From Norana najaformis (Eukaryota; Annelida; Clitellata; Crassiclitellata; Hormogastridae), in contig OZ029916.1 in NCBI GenBank assembly GCA_964023275.1, positions 38,496,396-38,560,395 of the forward strand: DNA of 64,000 nucleotides, in the 5' to 3' direction. Of this stretch, positions 1 to 12,300 are shown piece after piece. Position 1 is the stretch's first letter, and each line of letters opens with the position of its first letter. The notes beneath the pieces are model-generated. The model was not told the origin of the DNA, did no database searches, and saw only the letters and a program-made list of their open reading frames with translations. The position numbers and the translations under genes were made by a program.

Positions 1-1084
1 AGCAGATAATAACACAAAACAACAACCAAAATGTAGGCAGAGAAACAAAACAATTTGAATACAGATGTACCAAAAATAAAAACCAATAATAAATTATCAA
101 CATTTGCAAGGTCAATAATAACATTAATAACAGAAATAGTAATGATAATAACAACAGTAGAATAAGCACTAGCAATGCTGAGCCTAGTTAGGTCAAATAA
201 CAGCAAAATACTATGCCACCTCGCGCCCACTCAACCCTCGAGCCTCCTGAAGTCAGAAAATGAGTATTAAAGTAAGTTGCAAGGTTAAAAAAGGTGTTCT
301 GTTATTAGAATGCTGTGGTCATGTTTGCACCTCATCCAAAAAATCCTTCAACTTTGGTATCATGCTTTGGATGAATTTCTATTGAGGCATGTAAACAAGT
401 GTGCTACCTTTACTTTTTCAACTTCTGCTTAAGTTATGAGGTTAAGTGTCCAGCTGCTGGACTGCAGTAGTCATGTCTAACAATGAAGAAGACAAGAAAG
501 AAGAGCAGTTCTTAAGTCAACCATGAGAAGCAGCCATGGTTATGAAGTATTAGCGACTTCTTATTCTCAGCCCTGGCATATGAAGGCAGATGGCCAGTGC
601 TTTCTGTCTTCATTCAATCTTCCCGCTGACAGAGTTTTGCTAATATACTTTAACAACGGAATTTGAAGAGATTTTGTTATAGAAAAACCTTTGGGTTTAG
701 GTCTTTAGCTCACCTGGTGGCTGAACTGTCGGATGATGGAGAAACAGGCCCCTATATGACATATAACGCGACTCAACCTTCGTCTGATTGGTGCAGTTAA
801 ACTTGCTGCAGCGTATGTAGCTATGAGAATGCCGCTCTTGCACATAATTCTCCCAGAAAACAAAGTCCTCGAATACGAACAGATTCTGAGGCGAAATGTA
901 TCCTCCCTAAGACGAAACGCACATGTAATGTAAAGAAGACAATTTATACAGAGCACTTCAGTAGCAAAGAATAGCAAGAAGTGTTTTGGTGAAGTATTTG
1001 AAAGGTGCTTCAGCAATGTTCTGACACTTACACAGTTTGTCCTGGAAAAGGCACTATATAAACTGACAAATATAATACAATATA
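1..1084. other. LRP1 intron sequence, no recognised feature
   Basis: The stretch is A/T-rich, with an (AATAACA)-like start and no exon that fits the LRP1 frame. The 135-codon open frame on the minus strand at 705-1112 has no recognisable content. Confidence 0.5.
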
Positions 1085-1313
1085 GATTTGGTAATATTCC
1101 ATTAGATAACATTAGATTGTGTTAGGTTAGACTGGACTATGCCTGGAAGCTGATGACGAGATTAAATTAGATTCAGTTAGATTACCAGTATATCTAGAAC
1201 CAGATGACAAGGCTAGATTAGATGTGCAACCTGGTGACAAAATTATGGTAGATTAGATTAAGCAATACCTGAAACCTGGCAACAAGGTTAGATCATATTA
1301 CTGTAGACTGTAC
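1085..1313. repeat. Degenerate minisatellite (CTGG..GACAAGGTTAGATTAGA)
   Basis: About five diverged units of 37-50 bp carry a CTGG or CCTGG start, a GACAAG core and TTAGATTAGA runs. The array runs up to the splice donor of the last LRP1 exon in the window. Confidence 0.55.
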
Positions 1314-1542
1314 CTGGGAGCTTGTGATAACTTCTTGAACACCACTTCCATCATAGTTGCAGAACTTTATGTAGCTGTAGTGAGTGTCACCAAAGTATAG
1401 TCGATGCACTGGAAGATCGATCGCGAGCACAGAGGGATTGCTCACCTTCTCCGTTACAATCACCGTTCGGTTTGATCCATCCATCGAAGCCGACTCAATC
1501 ATCGGATCTCCCATGATATTCGTCCAAAACATCAGTCGTGAC
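1314..1542 (-). CDS. LRP1: LRP1 window exon 25: propeller 3, last exon inside the window
   Basis: This 229-bp exon (phase 2 in, 0 out) reads [20 protein letters not shown], then [20 protein letters not shown] and [14 protein letters not shown] and YFGD stand for YWTD. The acceptor is cttactag and the donor CCCAG|GTACAG. The gene must continue left of position 1. Confidence 0.88.
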
Positions 1543-2423
1543 CTAGTAAGAAACAGTGTAACGCAATGTAAAATGACTCGATTTCTTATAGTTTGTAATG
1601 CCACTATTTTATTTTCCTATTTTAATTTATTTCTTTACATTTACATAGTGAATTATTTATATTCCTATTTTATTTCCTTATATTAAAATACTGCCGCTAT
1701 TTTACTTTTCTATTTTAATTTATCTGCAATATTTGTATAGTACCAATACCTAAAGACGAAGTTGCTGGCATTATTCAGTTGTGCATAAAAGATTTGCTAA
1801 AGGTCCTTGCACAGAGACCATCTCAGTGAAAGTTTGAACCTGCCCACTTCGTGTTACAGAATGGGAGCTCAACCAATCATGTATATATATATATATACAT
1901 ACACTCATTTACACAGCACCTTTTAGAAACTTCACAAATGTACTAAAACAAGGCAATCTAACTATTCTAAAAGGTGCAATTTAATTTGGGTTGAAAACGA
2001 CTTGAAAATCTAAAACAGTTTACGAATAAAACATTACCTACTTGCGATTCTGTCAGTTCCAGTACCACAACTCTGATGAATAATGTCGATAGAGGGGAAT
2101 AGGCAGCCACAGCCCAAGACTAGTGTTATGCACTTAAGTTATGCACTTAATTTGCTTAGCCTCAGAACATGAGGGTGCTGGCCAAAATCCTCCCCCTCAC
2201 CGTCTGACCTACCCCCGGAGAGTGTGCCCAGTCAGTGTACTCATTTTATAGCCAAGTTTGCTAGACAGTACTACCAGTAGAGAAATCTTGCTATGTCTTT
2301 CTCTCTTATTCAGGATCAGAACTCTCGACCTTAGGGTTGACTGCCCAGCATTCTAATTGCTAAACTATTGTGCACTCCCAATGTTAAAAATGTGTAATAA
2401 ATAAGCCATAACTTAACTTACGT

Positions 2424-2458
<35 letters not shown>

Positions 2459-5400
2459 ACGGTTGCATTTGACTCTACTCAGCAAACATTTTCTGCTTAC
2501 TTTTAGTTCAAAGTCATGTGTGCAGCACTTTCAGATGTACTTACATTTAAATGGTAATAATTTAAGTGTCTTCCTACATGCTCACACACATACATATGTG
2601 CATACATGCTTGGATATATACACATACATACATATGCATACATACATACATACACCCATAAATAAGCACACACCTACACACACATACATACGTAACAAGT
2701 TTTTGTCATTTCTTGTCTATACACACCCTGAGCGAGGGTCGAGTACAAGGGCCGTTGCAAGGAACTCTCGCCCTTGAAAGAGTACTGTGCGCATCCTTCC
2801 ATCAATCGTAGCAACTTCTATTCTCCTGAACACGCTGTCGGACCAGTAAATGTTCCTTCCGATCCAGTCAACAGCAATGGCAGAAATGTCTTGTATTCCA
2901 GATGTGAGCACCTGGAATTTAATGAAAAGAAAAAAGACTTAAATCCTTTTTGCAGCATAATCCAATCTAATCTAATCCAATGACCTCTATAGTGTTGTTA
3001 TCATAATGAATAGGCATCCCTCAGTGGTCACTTCTGTTGAAGCCATAGTTAAAAATTTTAATCCAACAGCATACACATATTTTCCTTTGCCTTTCGGTAG
3101 TCTATTCTGTAACAGATGCTATACAAATTTAACAAAACAGTTACTAAATGCCTTTGATAGTTTTGTAAATGGTACTACATAAATGCTCAGTTACATATAT
3201 CATTCTAGGGGGAGTCAACAAGGAGTAGGCTACATGTCAAGCCCAAACAGGTTCCAAGCATTAGTGGAAGGTCCTCATGATGGGTCTCTCACATCAGCAG
3301 ACACTTGCCAACAATTTCTTCCACTGCTTTTACTGTTGCTCTACTATCAACGGATAGCTCAGGAGATTAGAATGACAACATAGAACATTTGTCTAAAACA
3401 CTGATCCAACATCATACGAACAATCATACTATTGATGGCAGCTTGCACTGTGGATATATCACTGGCAGGTGCAATGGAGTTAAGTAACAGAACCTAGACG
3501 GGTGACCATATGTGGAATACCACAATACACACCCACTCAGCCCTCCATTCTTTGAGAAACAGTAAAGTACCGATGAAGGTTGGCTGGTTAAAACAGGCTT
3601 CCTATCATTGGACTGCAGTGGCTGCATTTGCAATATGACTTCTGGATCATGGCTCTGGAGAGTTTCATAATCGTAATTGTAAACTCCAAATTTCTAATGT
3701 GCTACTTAAAAGCTAAGCACAGGGCACCAGCTTATTCATGAGTGCTGCGTCAAGTGAGTGGAGTTGTCAATGGAGTTGTTCAAACATGCCATGTCAAGAA
3801 CCACATATCGTTGCCAGAAGACCAGAGAGAAAAGGGGGAAAGGAGCCTTCGTGGTGGGTTGTGTTTAAGCTGAGAGAAATGGGAAGGCAGAGGATTCGAT
3901 GAATCAGGGTGGGATTTCTTTAAAAGGTAAAACGTCAGTTTTGAATGGAACACCTGAGGAGTAATAGATACAGGGGCTTGATACAGATGACGATGATGGG
4001 TGAACAACGTAAAGGATAGAGGAACAGCAAATTTTCGAAATACAGGAGGAAGATCGTTCTAGAGTTTAGGTGCAACAGTACACTCAAGGTGTAGCGTATG
4101 GATCGGCTAGAGAACTTAAGACGTGTTGTTACAGTTACAACGTAATAACAGGCAAGACTGAGGTGAAAGGATGAGTGAGTAGAGCAGTCTGATTGGATGG
4201 TAAAGATTTTGTGAAGATAAGCAGGTTGCAAAGATAAATAGGTTGGGAAAATTGCAGAGAGTCATAGGTTAGGGAAAGAACTTTGAAATGAATGTGTTCA
4301 CGGACTTTCAGCCAGTAATTTCAGGATCGGAGTGATATGGTAATGCTTGGGTGTCCTGGTGACAGCTCAGGCAAGTGAATTTTGGATGAGCTGGAGAAGG
4401 TTAATTTGAGTGGATTCAAGGTGGAGAAAAAGAGAATTACAGCGGTCAAGCTTGGAGTCAGCAACAGAGGTAGCAATGGTAGAAGCAGTTTTAAAAGCAT
4501 GGAACGAATACGGCAAAGGTCATGAACATGAATGAACCAGGTGCAAGAGAGGTTGGAGATGTGATCTGAAAATGAGAGATGTGGGTCGAAGGTGATGCCA
4601 AGATTGTATACAAGCAAATTAGAGATGAACTGAAAGTAGACAAATTAGTTGATAGGTGGATAGAAGATTCAGGATTTTTTAAAATTTGATCCAGTAAATC
4701 TATCACAATAAATTCAGTTCTGGCAGAGTTGAGGCAGAGGAGGTTGGAGGACATCCATTTTGAGATTTGGCTGACAACGTCAAGCAACTGAGTGATGGAC
4801 GAGGAAAAGGAACTTGGAGAGAAGGATAAGAAAAATTGACTGTCATTAGCATAAAGATGGTGGTCGACTGAAGAAGATTCTAGTGTACAAAATAAAAAGA
4901 AGTGGCCCTAGAACGGAACCTTGTGGGACACCACAAGATAGGGCAAGGGGTTGCAAACAATGACTGGCAACTTTTACAGAAAAGGAGCAGGAAGACAAAT
5001 ACTGGAACCAAAGAAGGGCAGTATCAGAGATGCTAAACCAGGAAGATAGTCATTGGAGAACTAAGTAATGATCGATGGCATCAAAACCAGCAGAAATATC
5101 GAGAAGAGAGACAAGAGACTTCCTGATGACTTATGGCAGAGATTAATTTATGGCAGAGAGAGACAACCAGAGTTTCAGTGGAGTGACGCTTAGTGAATCC
5201 AGATTGGTAGGGATTGAGAAGTGAGTTTCTATGGACGTGTCGCCTTGTCGCCATGTACATTTCACTTAAATCACTAATATTAATAATGCAAATCATACAA
5301 ATACCAATAATAATAATAAAAATAATAATAAGAAGAAGAAGAAGAAGAAAGAAGAAGAAAGAAGAACAAGAAAGAAGAAGAAGAAGAACACAAAGAAGAA

Positions 5401-6354
5401 GAAGAATAACATGAAGAACGTGAAGAATGCGAAGAAGAACGCGAAGAAGAACGCGAAGAAGAACGCGAAGAAGAACGCGAAGAAGAATGTGAAGAAGAAG
5501 AAGAAGGAGAAGAGGGAGAAGAAGAATAATAGGAATAATAATAATATATTGGCAAAGACTAGACATTCCAGATCAAGTTTCTTTCACATATTTTTGTATT
5601 ACTCCCTTGGGATATATTTTTTGTTTAAAAAATAAACAAATGATAATAACGATAATAGTAATAATAATAATAATAATAACAATAATAATATTAATAATAA
5701 TAATATGACAAACAATAATAATAATAGTAGTCTTTCTTACCGGTGTTTTATCTTGTCCTATCAAATTCAGTTTAGCCAATCCAAGGGAACCACCAAAAAA
5801 GTCCATGCCAAAGATGGACTGAGTTGCTTCATCGACTGCCAACTTTAGGCTATGGACTCTAGAATACATAAAGTGTGTGACGCGGAAGCTACTTTGCTGG
5901 ATATTGGAAAAATCCCTTGACATCTGATACAGGAAAATATAGCGAAACATCAGAAACACTGGAGCTACCGTTGCTGAAAAAAAAATAAAGAGAAAATTCA
6001 AGATCATATCAAAAGGGGTAGAAGCAGTATTTTATTGCTATATTGAAATATATCTAAATAAGCTGGTCACCTAGTCAGGTAAATTACATCATTCTGGATT
6101 GTATAATAGCATGCACCCTGAAGCAAACTCTGCCATAAGATGAATAAGCTCATCATATAGTGTCAGTGAGAAGATCAGATAGCGACGAGAGGACTGGCCA
6201 CCGGCCCTCATATGCCAAGGCTAAAATTTCCTGACTTTCAGTTTGTCACTGTTATTAGTTAATTTCAATCTGTCATGTACTGAATACAGTATTACTTACT
6301 TAAAGATACCTACTTACTTATGTACTTTAAGTTACTTACTTACTTACTTACCTA

Positions 6355-6389
<35 letters not shown>

Positions 6390-9300
6390 TTTGACCAGAC
6401 AACACAAAACCACGACCGAACCGTTATGTTGGATCACGGTTTCTTTTTATCAGGTTGGGAACGCCTGTAAGGAGTTTCTCTTGAAATTGTGCCATGAATT
6501 TTTTCAAGTACAATTGCACTCACTTGACTACTTATTTACTTACAGTATGTACTTTATGTTACTTACTTATGAACTGTAAGTTATTTACTTACTTATGTTA
6601 TTTAATTTACTTACTTACATTTTTCAAGTTAATTAATTATATACTTTAAATTACTTACATACTTAATGTTAATTTGTAAAATGACTTGTGACTGTGAAAA
6701 AGGGCAAGCACATGTGTCACTTACAGTTGGCAACACAGTTGTGCTGGTTTGGTAGCAGGATGTAGCCATCGTCACAGGAACACTTGTAGCTGTCCTTAAG
6801 ATTAGTACAGATCTGGCTGCACATACCAGGTGGCTCACACTCGTTAGAATCTGCAAAGAACAAGACATTTAAACATCATTTACTTCCTTATTTATTACTA
6901 CTTCATTATTTATTTATTCACTACTTATCCTATTTACTTTACTTAATTTCTTTCTTTCTCACTTTAATCATTTTATTTCCTTTATTTCATTGGATTGCTG
7001 CAGAGCTGCTATATAGTTGCAAGTAAACAAACAATTAATAATAGATAATACATAAGTAAATAATAAATAAATACACACTGAATAAATAATAACACTAAAT
7101 GAAAAGTATGCAGCAAGCAGGACTGAAAGAAATGCTGTGTCTTCCACTGTGATTCTGATCTGACTGAAAATTTTACGCACCGACGCACGTCTTTGTATCG
7201 TTGAGTTCCATTCCTTGAGGGCAGTAGCACGTGGCACCAAACGGTGACTGGAGACAGTAATGGCTGCAGCCGGAGTTGTTATTGTGACAGTAATCTTCAT
7301 CTAAAGTTGCCACACAGAAACCAGAACATTACTGTAATTGTCCTGATAATTCACAATGTATAATTTAATGTAAAAGATAAAGGTAAAGGTAACATACTTG
7401 CCTGCATGCCTCTCTAGAAACACCTCAGAAGCACGATCCTGAGACCGCAGCATCATTTGGATAAGGCGCACACAACCACAGCAATCTAAGGACAAGATAT
7501 CTTTTTAACTTCCAGATTTGCTTTGGTATTCATTGACAGACAGAGAGACAGACAGACAGACAATGAGCAGCAGCAAGCAACAGATATTTTGAATTAGAGA
7601 TCCCCAGATTTCATGCACTTCTGTACTAAAGTTGGATACCTTATTGTAATTTTATTTTGTACAGCGACATCACCTTTCATTAAAAAAAGCTGTACCAGCC
7701 ACAGTAATTGCAGCAACCCTAGTAGAGAATTGCTATTTTCCTGGTGCACCTATTGACGTCAATGCACGTGACTGCTTGGAATTGCGTTATGTATGTTGTG
7801 TAATGTCTCACTGATGATCAACGAAGGACCTGAAACCTGAAAAATCCACGGCACCAAGCAATCAGTTGATATTACTAACTGCAGACGGGACTTTCATCGT
7901 TCCCGTTGGGACAGTTGGGTATTCCATCGCAGACCTGTGTCCGGTTGATGCACACTCGGTAGTTTCCAGGACATTCCCACATACCAATGGGACAACGAAA
8001 TCGAGGCGGTGCTAAAACAACAATCAAACATGTTAATGTAATTCCAACATATGTGTATATTATATCACAGTCACCCATAATAAATACACAGTATAATGTA
8101 AATGTATATGTTATTTATTATATATGCATATATTAAATGCCATTATCTAATGACAAAGCACCAGTCAATGGTAGATGGTACTGAGCAGTTTTGTGCGAAG
8201 GACTTGCTCAAAGTTCCTACATAATAACTGTCTCAGGGCATGCTTGAACCTGAACAATGTGCTAAAAGTAAGTGCTCAACTACCTGTCAACATGCTGCCT
8301 GTATGTATGTATGTATGTATGTATGTATGTATGTATGTCTGTATGTATGTATGCCTGTATGTATGTATGTATGTCTGTATATATGTACGTATGTCTGTAT
8401 ATATGTATGTATGTATGTACGCATGTATGTATGTATGTACGTAAGTACGTACGTATGTATGTATGTATGTATGTATGTAATGTATGTATGTATGTATTTA
8501 TGTATGTATGATCATCATGATCATGATCATGATCATCATCTCTTACTGATCCAAGGACAGAAACAATACATCTTACAAATTCAGAACAATAAAACGAGAT
8601 GAAAAGGGCACAGCCAAAAGGGCCAAAAGTTCGCTTGATTTCAGCCGAATATTAACACAGGAGAGGTGAGGCAGCTATTAAAGTTGCAACATAATGACAA
8701 CAAAATATATTACTTAACTACAAATTAACACAAAGCAAAAATGAACTTAAGAGCTAGTAAAGAAGCATCCAAAATCAGCAGTGCCAGAATCTCTCAAAAA
8801 TAATTTCAAAATCTCAGAATCTCAGAAAATAATCAGGGAATCTGAAATATAACCGACTACTTAAAATCACCAACAGCCCCAAAGATAGTGGCGCTATAGA
8901 AGTTCAAAGATTCGAATAGATTAGAATTCATGGAAGTAAGTATTACTGCACGGAAAACCAGACACCATTTTAAATGCTTACGACAGGTTTGGCGAATGTC
9001 TTCATCGCTTCCATCTCCACAGTCATTGTCACCGTCACAGACCCAGTGTTGTGAGATGCAGCGCTTATTCTGGCACTGGAACTGTGATGGACCACAAGTC
9101 TTTGCTTCTAAACAAGTGCCACAAAAGAAACCACAGTCTACAAAAGAAACTTATTACCTATTCTGTTGTCTTTAGTTGTGCAAGCCCATTGATTATATTT
9201 GCATCCCACATTTCATTTTAACACTTGCTCTTATTTTTCTACACTGGTCTGTCAAAAAACCCAAGTGATCTGAATTTTTTAAATTCTGCACATACAGAAT

Positions 9301-12300
9301 ATGCCACAAAGTGGTCTGTATGACAGCATGCTGTGTTTGTGATCCAACAATTGTGGGTTCCGCCTGCAGAGGGGACTCCATGTAACGACCCCGGACAAGT
9401 TGTTTTGCATACAATTGTACCATGCCTTCAAATCAGATTACTGACTTTGCATGCATAATAAATGCAATAAATAAAATAATAAATAAAATTAGCACCACAA
9501 AGTTTTAATATCCAGAGGGTTAAACGATGAGCTGTAGAGACTAACCACATCCTACTTCATCAGTTCCATTCGAACAGTCGTGGTTCCCATCACACTTCCA
9601 TGCCACTGGTATACATCCGCCCTCTGTACACCTAAATTCGTCCTCGTGGCATCCTCCCTCAGGACGTACAGCTGACAAATGAAGCAAATACAAAGAAAAC
9701 TCTTGAGTCATGTGAACAACTTATCTCTAGTCATTCTACATTAAAAGTCACAGCCTGCAACTCAAATAACTTACACAGCGCCAAGTTACAATGTTAAGTT
9801 CAAAGTACTATCCAATGCAACTATGATGAATGGCTGAAAGGTCATAAATAGCCACTGGAATAAGAACAGTCTCTCTTCCTCGAGTCCTGTCATTCTGTGT
9901 CATCTAGGTTCACCACAACCACCACCGCCGCCGCCGCCACCACCACCAACCACCACCACCACCAACCACCACCACCAACAACCACCACCACTACCATCAC
10001 CACCAACCACCACCACCATCACCACCAACCACCACCACCACCATCACCACCAACCACCACCACCATCACCACCAACCACCACCACCACCATTTGCAGAAG
10101 GTAGGAAAGATCTCTGATGAATGAAAAAATTACATTTAAGGGGTAGAAATGTTGGTATTACATTATTAGTAAACTGCCATCAATAAACAGTTACTTACAA
10201 AGAGCAAGCCAATAAAGAAAAGCCTTAGAGGTGGTGACTTCAGTGTTTGCAGTGCTTTCGACAGTTCCTTCAAGGTGCTATATAAATGCTTTGATACATA
10301 CATACAGTATCAGTCAACAGAACAGTGCACTGGTTCATCAATATGCCGATGATGTGCAGATATATGCGACTTGCCATCCATCTGACACCGCAGTCTGTGT
10401 CTCGAGGATCCAGATGGTGGTTACCAATATACAGAAACCGGCTTCGGCTGAACCCGGCGAAAACACAGTTCATCTGGTTTGGCTCTTGGCACAAGCTTCG
10501 GGATGTGGATCGCGATATGATACTGGCAGCGTCTTCGAACTCAGTCTCGCTGCAAACAGTCTGTAATCTGGGTGTTTTGTTGGACGAAGAGCTGTCGATG
10601 CCGGGCCATATTAATTCACTCTGCAGGACTTGCTACTTACTACGAACTGCGTCAGATAAGGGCTATACGTCGAAACCTGTCCTATAGCGCGGCTGTCATA
10701 CTCGTCCATTCCTTCATCATCACGCGTCTGGACTACTGCAACTCCATCCTGGTCGGCCTGCCTAAATTCCGAATCCGTCAGTTCCAGTCTGTCCTCAACT
10801 GTGCCGCTCGGCTCATCGCTGGTAATTCCAGATTCTCACATATTTCCACCTACATAAGAGACATCCTACATTGGCTTCCAGTTGAGAAGAGGGTACAGTT
10901 CAAAATATTCCTCACAGTCAGGTCCTCAATCGTTGGTTCAGCGCCGGACTATATCAATGAGCCCATCAAGCTGGTTGCTGATCAACCTGGATGACAGACT
11001 ACGATCGGCGACACATGGTCAACTCATTGTACCCCGTTCTCGTATGTCTGCTCGGGCGGGCCGCGCCTTCTCCACTGTGGGGCCGTCTTTCTGGAACACT
11101 CTTCCACCAGTCATCCGATTCCTTGCCTGTTCAACAGTTCAAGAAACATTTTCTGCCCATCTCAAGACGTTCCTATTTAGAGACCGTTAGGTAGCCGTGC
11201 TGCAGCGCCTTTGTGAGTTACTTAAAAGGCGCTTTACAAATTTAGTGATATATACATACATACATACAGTAACAAAATCACCACATCATACAAGTCAAAC
11301 CCATAATGTTTAACAGTCAACTGGAATAGTAAAGAAATTGCCACAATACACCAGCATCTATTAAAAAGCATAAGTTTGTTACTTACGACACTGGTTTTCG
11401 TCACTCCCATCAGCACAGTCAAACTGGATATCACAGCGGAATTCAATTGGGATACAAGTTCCACTTTCACATCGGAACTGTTCAGTGGAGCAGTTCCTCG
11501 GCGGACAACCAGTTTCATCACTGCCATCGCGACAATCATTGTCTCCATCACAGACCCAAGACAATGGGATACAACGACCATTGTTGCACTGGAAGCCATT
11601 GCTTGGACATGTGTGGTTAACTGCATGTAACATAATGTTATCAAATGACTACTGGTAAAACTCATCACTTAAAAGATTCTAAGGTATATTCAGAGGTAAT
11701 TTTTTACCTGGTAAATAGTAGCATCTGTAATAATTAAATTATAATGTTATTTCTAATAATAATGATGACAATAATGACAATAATAGTAATAATATGTTTA
11801 TAGCAATTATAAGATACTGACATTGCACGCATTACAAGTGCTTTAATAAATAAAGTTTCACACCGATTTTGAACATAGTTTAATTTTTTAAGTTTTATAG
11901 GGTTGGCACAACATTTCTTCTTTTCTAAGTGGGTAAGCACTGAGCTAGACAGCATAAAGACTATCTAAGTGCAACTTCAGGTGGTTTGAAAATTTATATT
12001 GAACAGAGTTATATGCAACAGTATGCAAACGAAATGGAAGACTTTTCCACAACAAAGGGGCAGCAATGAAGCCAAAATGGACTTGAGTTTATGTAAGGAA
12101 GCATGGCACAAGCATATACCCTGGAGCTAGTAGAGCACAACGATTGTTGATCTGGTTTAACATAATAATCATACCGCAGAGTGCTGGATCTTCATCAGAG
12201 CCATCAACACAGTGTGCTATAGAGTCACAGACGAGGTACCTTGGAAGACAAGTTCCATTGTTACATCGAAATTCATACGATGTACAGTTTCGCTCCACTG

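Noticed and set aside
5081..5635. Lys-, Arg- or Ser-rich ORFs on both strands
   Set aside because: They are products of the (GAA)n and dodecamer repeats. Only the RT-like tail of the minus frame is meaningful.
8296..8540. Possible CRISPR-like array or other regularly spaced repeat with spacers
   Set aside because: The repeats are contiguous tetranucleotides without unique spacers, and the genome is eukaryotic.
8175..8602. Cys/Tyr/Val-rich ORFs over (GTAT)n, and similar ones at 23.5, 28.7, 29.4, 38.4-38.9 and 44.7-45.0 kb
   Set aside because: They are pure microsatellite translations in every frame and strand.
9897..10124. His/Thr-rich ORF
   Set aside because: Translation of the (ACC)n microsatellite.
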